Part shown: positions 34,901 through 43,900 of the stretch, piece by piece
Position numbering within the stretch: position 1 is the stretch's first letter
How the letters are laid out: each line of letters begins with the position of its first letter
Assembly (NCBI GenBank): GCA_025666215.1
Contig: CP102593.1
Span: 2,617,001-2,681,000 of the forward strand
Direction: 5' to 3'
Length of the DNA: 64,000 nucleotides
From: Xanthomonas campestris pv. phormiicola
GTDB taxonomy: Bacteria; Pseudomonadota; Gammaproteobacteria; Xanthomonadales; Xanthomonadaceae
Made by a program: the position numbers and the translations under genes
The notes under the pieces: generated by a model
Databases searched by the model: none
What the model saw: the letters and a program-made list of their open reading frames with translations, nothing else
What the model was told of the DNA's origin: nothing

Positions 34901-37900
34901 CCGGACGCCGACGCGCTCGCCGCGCAGGCCTACGTGGCACCGCAAGGCGAGCTGGAACTGCTGCTGGCGACGCTGTGGAGCGAACTGCTCGGCGTCGACC
35001 GGGTCGGCCGCCACGACGACTTCTTCGCCTTGGGTGGACACTCGCTGCTGGCGGTGCAACTGGCTTCGCGCGTGCGGCAACGGCTTGGCTTGGTCGTCAG
35101 CTTGACCGAGATCTTCGCGCACGCGCGTCTGGCCGATCTGGCCGACGCCCTGAGCAGAGCGACGGTCGATATCCAGCCGGCGGTCGTGCCGAGCCCGCGC
35201 CGCGGACCGCTGCCGTTGTCGTTCGCGCAGCAGCGTCTGTGGTTCATCGACATGCATGGCCAGATCGGCACCGCCTATTCGCTCGCCTACGCGCTGCGGC
35301 TGCGCGGCAGGCTCGACATGTCGGCGCTGAGCCGTGCGCTGGACCGTATTGTCGAACGTCACGAAGCGCTGCGGACCCGTTTCGTGACAATGGACGGACA
35401 GCCGCAACAGGTGATCGAGCCGGCCGAGTGCGGATTTGCGCTTATCCACCACGACCTGAGCGGCCACAGCGACCCGCTGCAGGCCGCATACGCGCAAGCC
35501 GAAGCCGAAGCGCAGGTTCCCTTCGACCTGGCCAAGGGACCGTTGCTGCGTGGTCGGCTGCTTCGCCTGGGCCAGCGCGACCAGGTGCTGCTGTTGACCG
35601 TGCATCATATCGTCGCCGATGCCTGGTCCGGTGGCGTGCTGGTCAACGAACTGACTGCCTTGTACGGCGCATTTGCGCAAGGATTGGCCGATCCGCTGCC
35701 GCCGCTGCCGATCCAGTACGCCGACTTCGCCCTCTGGCAGCGCCGCTGGATCGCGGGCGAGCGGCTGCAACGCCAGCTGGGGTATTGGGTGGAGCACCTG
35801 CACGGCGCTCCGGCGTTGCTCGATCTGCCCACCGACTACCCACGCCCGGCGCGGCCGGACCACCGCGGCGAAGTGTTGTCCTTCCACCTGGATGCCACCC
35901 AGTCGGCCGCGCTGAAGGCACTGGCCCGGCGGCATGGCGCGACCTTGTTCATGGTCGTTCTGGCGGCCTGGGCGGCGCTGCTGGCGCGCCTGTCGGGCCA
36001 GCGCGAGGTGGTGATCGGCACGCCGATCGCCAATCGCCATCAGGCCGAACTCGAATCCTTGATCGGGCTATTCGTCGATTCGCTGGCCTTACGCATCGAT
36101 CTGAGCCAGGACCCGAGCGTGGCCGGGTTGCTGGCGCAGACCCGCGCCACCGCACTGGCCGCACAGGCATGCCAGGACATTCCCTTCGAGCACGTGGTCG
36201 AGGCGCTCAACCCCGTGCGCAGCAACGCCCACAATCCGGTGTTCCAGGTCATGTTCGCCTGGCAGAACGCCCCGGAGGGCCTGCTCACGTTGCCGGGGCT
36301 GACGCTGGAGTCGCTGGAGCGCAGCGGCCGCGCCGCGCAGTTCGATCTGGAACTGTCGATGCAGGAAGACGCCGACTGCATCGTCGGTAGCTTGGGGTTT
36401 GCCACGGCCTTGTTCGCGCGCTCCAGCATTCAACGCCATATCCGCCAGTTGCTGACCCTGCTCGGCCGGATGGCCGCCGCCGACACCGTTCCGGTTTCCG
36501 CGCTGTCGCTGATCGGGCCGCAGGATCTGGCACTGCTGCAGGACTTCAACGCGACCGACACCCCGATCGCCGCCGTTCCCGGGGTGCATACGCTGTTCGA
36601 ACGCCACGCCGAACAGGCCGCGTCGACCATCGCGGTGGTCGATGCCGGGTGCAGTCTGTCCTATGCCGAACTCGAGGCCCAGGCCAATCGCCTGGCCCGG
36701 TACCTGATCGAACTCGGTGTCGGCCCGGACCGCCGGGTGGCGCTGTGCCTGGGCCGCAGCACCGAACTGATCGTGGCGATGCTGGCGATCCTCAAGGCCG
36801 GCGGCGCCTACGTGCCGCTGGATCCAGCCTACCCGCAGCAGCGTCTGAGTTTCATGCTCGCCGACAGCGCACCGTGTGCGCTGCTCACCGATGCGCAGGG
36901 CGCTGCCCAGCTGGGTGCGCAGGCCGGCATGCCGATGCTCCTGCTGGACCAGCCGCAGCCGGGTTGGGCGCAGCTGCCGCACACCGCCCCCACTGTACCG
37001 GCGCTGCGGGCGCAGCACCTGGCCTATGTGATCTATACCTCCGGCTCGACCGGCACGCCCAAGGGCGTGGCGGTGGACCATTGCGGATTGCGCAATTACT
37101 GCGTGGCCGCCGCCACGCGCTACGGCTTGCGTGGCGGCGACCGGGTGCTGCAGTGCAGCTCGCCCAGTTTCGATATCGCCGTGGACGAAATCTTCGCGAC
37201 CCTGGCCAGCGGCGCGACGCTGGTCCTGTTGCCGGGCCAGCGCTTGCCGGCCATCGCCGAGTTCGCCAGGGTGATCGAGCAGCAGCGGATCAGCGTGCTC
37301 AACCTGCCGACCGCCTACTGGCATGCATGGATGGCCGAGCAGGCCGACAGCGCGGCACCGCTGCCGGCGACGTTGCGGCTAGTGGTCTGCGGCGGCGAAG
37401 CGCCGAACCCTGCGCATGTCGAACGCTGGCACACGCTGGCAGACGGGCGCGTGCAATTGCTCAACGCCTATGGCCCCAGCGAGACCGTCTCCGGGGTCAG
37501 CTTCGGTGCGGTGGTGCCAGGGCAAGCGCTGCACATCGGCGGGCCGATCGCCAATGTGCGCCTGCACGTGCTGGACCGCCGGCAACAGCCGCTGCCGATC
37601 GGCGTCAACGGCGAGCTGCATATCGCCGGAGCGCAGCTGGCACGCGGTTACCTGGGCCGCCCGGATCTGACCGCCGAGCGTTTCGTTCCAGATCCGTTCG
37701 CGCCGGTCGCCGGCGCGCGCATGTATCGCAGCGGCGATCGGGTCCGCTGGCGCGAGGACGGCACGCTGCTGTTCGTCGGTCGCGACGACCAGCAGGTCAA
37801 GCTGCGCGGCTTCCGCATCGAACCGGGCGAAATCGAGGCAGCGTTGCGGACGGCGCCGGGCGTGCACGACGCCGCGGTGCTGGTCCGCGACGACCGGACC

Positions 37901-40900
37901 GGCGGGCGCAGCCTGGTTGCCTATGTGGCGACGCCGTCGCTGGCCGTGGATGCCGTGCGTGCGCATCTGGCGACGCGGTTGCCGGACTACATGGTGCCGG
38001 CCAGCTATGTGCGTGTGGACACGCTGCCGCTCACCGCCAACGGCAAGCTCGATCGCCAGGCCCTGCCGGCGCCGGATGCCGAACGCAGCGACCCCGCCGG
38101 GGCAGCTCCGCAAGGCCGCCACGAGCAAACCCTGGCCCAGCTGTGGTGCGAATTGCTGGGGATCGACCGGGTCAACCGGGACGACGATTTCTTCGACTTG
38201 GGCGGGCATTCGCTGTTGGCGGTGCAACTGATTGCGCGGGTCCGCGACAGCCTGGGCGTGGAGCTGCAGATCGGCGACGTGTTCACCCACACCCGCTTGC
38301 AGGCGCTGGCCCTGTGTCTTGACCGCAGCGACCCCAGCGAAGCACACACGATCGTGGCGGTGGACCGCAGCGCGGCGCTGCCGCTGTCCTTCGCCCAGCA
38401 GCGCCTGTGGTTTCTGGACCGCTTCGATCCGCATAGCCAGCTCGCCTACCTGATGCCCGGCGGCGTGCGCTTGAGCGGTCCGCTGGACAGCCTGGCGTTG
38501 CGCCGTGCACTGGACCGCATCGTGTACCGGCACGAGGCGCTGCGGACCCGTTTCGGCGTGGAAAACGACGCGCCGGTGCAGCTGATCGGGATGCCGCACA
38601 GCGGCTTTCCACTGCACTGTATCGACCTGGCCGACCTGCCCGATCCGGAGGCCGCCGCACGCGACCACACGGCCCAGGAAGCCGGCACCGGCTTCGATCT
38701 GCAGCATGGCCCGTTGCTCCGCGGCCGGTTGCTGCGCCTTGCCGAGCAGGAACACCTGCTGCTGGTGACCATGCACCACATCGTCTCCGACGGTTGGTCG
38801 ATGGGCGTGTTCGTCCGCGAGCTGGGCGCCTTGTACGGCGCATTCCTGCAGGGCCGGGACGATCCGTTGCCGCCGCTGCGGGTGCAGTACGCCGACTACA
38901 GCAGTTGGCAGCGCCGCCGGATCAGCGGCGAGACGCTGCAGCGCCAGCGCGACTTCTGGCGCACGCACCTGCAAGGAGCCCCGACCTTGTTGGAATTGCC
39001 CACGGATCGACCGCGCCCGGCCCGCCAGGACTACGCCGGCGACATCGTCCAATTCGCGCTGGATCCCACCCACAGCGCGGCACTCAAGCAGCTCGGCCAG
39101 CGCCATGGCACGACCGTGTACATGACCTTGCTGGCCGCCTGGGCGTTGCTGTTGTCGCGCCTGTCAGGCCAGTCGGATGTGGTGATCGGCACCCCGGTGG
39201 CCAACCGCACGCATGCCGAACTGGAGCCGTTGATCGGCTTCTTCGTCAATACCCAGGCATTGCGGGTGGACCTGTCGCGCAATCCGACCGTGGCCACCGT
39301 GCTGGCGCAGGTGCGGCAGACCGCGTTGGCGGCGCAGACGCATCAGGATCTGCCCTTCGAGCACCTCATCGAGACGCTCAACCCGGATCGCACGCTGGGC
39401 GCCCATCCGCTGTTCCAGGTGATGTTGAGTTGGGAGAACGTGCCGCAATCAGAACTGAGCCTGCCGGGGTTGCGCCTGCAGGCAGTCGACCTGCATCTGC
39501 CGACGATCAAGTTCGATCTGAGCATGAGCCTGCAGGAACACGATGGCTGCATCGTCGGCACGCTCGGGTACGCCAGCGCGCTATTCGATCGCGCCACGAT
39601 CCAGCGCCACGTCGCCCGGTTCCTGCAAATCCTGCAGGCGATCTCCACAGGCGACGCACGGCGCGTCGCCTGCCTGCCGCTGCTGCCGCCGGAGGAGCGT
39701 AGCCGGCTGCTGGAGATGGGCGACGTGCCGCCAACGCGGCAGGTGCCGGAGGCGAGCCTGCACGCCCTGTTCGCGCAGCAGGCCGCGTTGACCCCCGATG
39801 CCCCGGCCATCGTGAGCGAGGCCGGCACACTGTCCTACGCCGATCTCCTCAGCCAGTCGCACTATGTGGCGCACCAGCTCATGGCCGCCGGTGTGCGCCC
39901 CGGCGACCGGGTGGCGGTGGTGCTGCCGCGGTCCGCGCCGCTGATCGTCGCCGAACTGGCCGTCCTCCACTGCGGTGCGGCCTACGTGCCGCTGGACCCG
40001 GCGCATCCCGTCGAGCGCCTGAGCGAACTCCTCGCCCACTGCGCAGCGCGTGCCGTGCTCAGCCACAGCAGCATGCCGCTGCCGGGGCTGCGGCGACCGC
40101 GCCTGGATCTGGACCGCCTGGCGCCCCCCGCTCAATGCCAGGCGCCGCCGATCGCGGTCCCTGCGCACAGCCCCGCCTACGTGATCTACACCTCCGGATC
40201 GACCGGCACGCCCAAGGGCGTGGTGGTCGCGCATGCCGCGGTGGTCGCCTTCGCCATGGGCGGTGGGCATGTGCGCATCCAGCCCGACGACCGGGTCGCG
40301 TTTCTGGCCAACCCGGCATTCGACGCGGCCACCTTCGAGGTGTGGAGCGCCTTGCTGCATGGCGCGGCCGTCGTCATCGTCGAGCAGGCCGTGTTGCTCG
40401 ATCCGCCCGCCCTGGCCGAGCATCTGGCCAGGAACCAGGTCAGCATCCTGCACCTGACCGCCGGGCTGGTACCCGGCTACTGGCGCGCACTCGCCGGGTG
40501 GCTGCCGAGGCTGCGCTGCTTGCTGACCGGTGGCGACCGCGTCGATGCGCGGGCCATCGCCGAACTGCTCGCACACGCGCCTCCGCAGCGCGTGCTGCAC
40601 TGCTATGGCCCCACCGAAACCACGGTCTTCGGCGTGATCCATCCGGTCGCGGCGGTCGAACGCGGCAGCGAACGTCTGCCGCTCGGACGGCCACTGCCCG
40701 GCACCTGCGCTTACGTGCTCGATGCGCAGGGCCAACCGGCGCCGATCGGCACCAGCGGCGAACTGCATCTTGCCGGTGCACAGCTGGCACAGGGCTATCT
40801 GCATCTGCCGGCGCTGACCGCCGAGCGCTTCATCCCCGACCCGTTCGCCGCCGTGCCCGGCCAGCGCATGTATCGGACCGGCGACCTGGCACGCTGGCGC

Positions 40901-43900
40901 AACGACGGCACGCTCGACTTTCTCGGCCGCAACGACGATCAAGTCAAGATCCGCGGGTTCCGGGTCGAGCCGGCCGATGTCGAGGCGGCGGTGCGCGATT
41001 GTCCAGGCGTACGCGAAGCGATCGTGCTGACCGACGCGCCCCGCCCCGGCGAGCGGCGGTTGGTGGCCTATGTGGTCGCCAGCGCGGTCACGCCCGAGTC
41101 GCTGCGTGCCATGCTGAGCGCCCGGCTTCCGGCCTATATGGTGCCCGCCGCGTATGTCTGTCTCGATGCGCTGCCACTCACCGCCAACGGCAAACTCGAT
41201 CGGCGACGCCTGCCGGCGCCGGGCAGCGGCGACCTCGCCAGCGATGCCTATGCCCCAGCGCAGGGACTGCTGGAACAAACCCTGGCCAATCTGTGGTGCG
41301 AGTTGCTCGGCATTGCACGGGTCGGTCGCCACGACAATTTCTTCGCGCTCGGCGGGCACTCGCTGCTGGCGGTCACGCTGATCGAACGGCTGCGCCGGCA
41401 TGGCTGGCAGGTGGACGTGCGCAACCTGTTCGGCGCTCCCACGCTGTGCGGCCTGGCGGCCACTCTGCAGACGGCAGCCAGTGTGGTCGTCCCGCCCAAC
41501 CGCATCGGCGCGGACTGCAGCCGTATCACCCCGGAGCTGCTGCCGCTGGCCGAGCTGACCCAGGCCGAGATCGATCTGGTGGTGGCCAGCGTCGATGGCG
41601 GGGCCGCCAACGTCCAGGACATCTATCCGCTGGCGCCGCTGCAGGAGGGGCTGCTGTTCCATCACCTGGCCGACGCCGCGCGCGATCCCTACCTGCAGCA
41701 CACGCTGCTATGCGTCGACACGCGCGCCCGTCTGGACGGCTTGCTTGCCGCTCTGCAGGCGGTGATCGCCCGTCACGACATCCTGCGCACCGCCATCGTC
41801 TGGGAGCGCCTGAGCGCGCCGCTGCAGGTCGTCTGGCGGCATGCGCCGCTACCGGTGCAACAGCATGATTGGACCGGTTCGGTCGAACGCCTGCGCCAGC
41901 ATCTGGCGGCGCAGCCGCCGATGCCCTTGCAGCAGGCACCGCTGTTGCGTGCGCACATCGTCCACGACGCCGGCCGTGATCGCTGGCTGCTGGGTCTGCA
42001 GCATCACCACCTGGTGATGGATCACACCACGCTGGAACTGGCGATGGCAGAAATCCAGGCCTGCCTGGCCGGCCGCCAGGACAGCTTGCCGACGGCGTTG
42101 CCGTTCCGCGATTTCATCGCACATGCGCAGTTGGGCGTGCGGCAATCGGAACACCAGGCGTTCTTCACCGAGATGCTGGCCGATATCGATGCTCCCACCG
42201 CGCCGTTCGGACTGCCTGCACGCGCCGAAGCGTCGATCGACAGCGAGCACGCGCATCTGCAACTGAGTCAGACCCTCGCCCACGGCCTGCGCGCGCAGGC
42301 CGCTCGCCTGGGCGTCAGCGTCGCCAGCCTGTTCCATCTGGCCTATGCCCTGATCGTGGCACGCAGCAGCGGTCACGATACGGTGGTGTTCGGCACCGTG
42401 CTGTTCGGCCGGATGTGGGCCGGCGATGGCGCCGACCGGGTGCTCGGCATGTTCCTCAACACCTTGCCGCTGCGTCTGGACTGCGACGGAACGGGCGTGG
42501 CCGAGGCGATCCACGAGGTGCAACACCGGCTTGCCAGGCTGCTACGCCATGAGCATGCGCCATTGGCGCTGGCGCAACGCTGCAGTGGCGTGCAGCCGCC
42601 GGCGCCCTTGTTCACCGCGGTGCTGAACTACCGTCATGCCGGCGACGGCCGCGCGGCCGATTCCGGCGCCGACCACGCCTGGGAGGGCATCGAATCGCTG
42701 TCTGTGCAGGAACGCACCCACTACGCGCTGTTGCTGTCGGTCAACGACCACGGCGATGCGGGAGGCTTCTCGCTGGATGTCCAGGCCATGCCCAGGGTCG
42801 GGGCGCAGCGTGCCGGCCGGATGATGCTGCAGGCATTGGCCGCGCTCGACAGCGCCTTGCGCCTGGCGCCGGCAACCCCGCTGCATGCCTTGGATGTCGT
42901 GCCGCAGTGGGACATCGCGGCTCCGCGTGCACCCGATCCGGCACCGTTGACAGCGCCGCCAGCGTATTGCGTGCACCAATTGTTCGAACAGCAGGTGGCG
43001 CGCAGTCCACAGGCCGACGCCGTGCTGTCCGGCGATCGCGCGCTCTCCTATGCCCAGCTCAATGCGCAGGCCAACCGCCTGGCCCATCACCTGATCGCCC
43101 TCGGTGCGGGGCCCGACACGCGCGTCGCCCTGTGCCTGGAGCGCGGCCCGGAGATGATGGTCGGCGTGTTGGCGATACTCAAGGCCGGCGCCGCCTACGT
43201 GCCGTTGGACCCGGGCTATCCGGCACAGCGCCTGGCCTTCATGCTCGAGGACAGCGCACCGCACTGCGTGCTCAGCCACACCGCGCTGCGCGCGCTATTG
43301 CCGCGCGGCAAGGTCCCGCTGCTCTGGGTGGACGACAGCAGCGCATGGGCGCAGCAACCCGATCACAACCCCGACCCGGCCGCGCAAGCTCTCGGCCCTC
43401 ACCACCTGGCCTATGTGATCTACACCTCCGGCTCCAGCGGACGTCCCAAGGGAGTGATGGTCCAGCACAACGCGGTCGTCAATCTATGGCAGGCCTTGCA
43501 TCGGGTCGTGCACGCCGACGCCGCATCCGCGCCGCTGCGCGTGTCGCTCAATGCATCGCTGTCGTTCGACGCGTCGGTCAAGATGTGGGTGCAATTGCTC
43601 TCCGGCGCCAGCCTGGCGATCGTGCCGCAGGCGGTTCGCCTGGATGGCGAGGCGCTGCTGGCCTGGATGCGGCGATCGCGCCTGGATGTGCTCGACTGCA
43701 CCCCGGCGCAGCTGCAACTGCTGCTCGACAGCGGCCTGCTCGATGCGCCGGCCGGCGCACCGGAGAAGATCCTGATCGGCGGCGAGGCGATCCCGCCGGC
43801 CATGTGGCAGCGCTTGAGCGAGTGCGCACATATCGCCTTCTTCAATGTCTACGGCCCGACCGAATGCACGGTGGACGTCACCGTGGCAGCGATCCAATCC

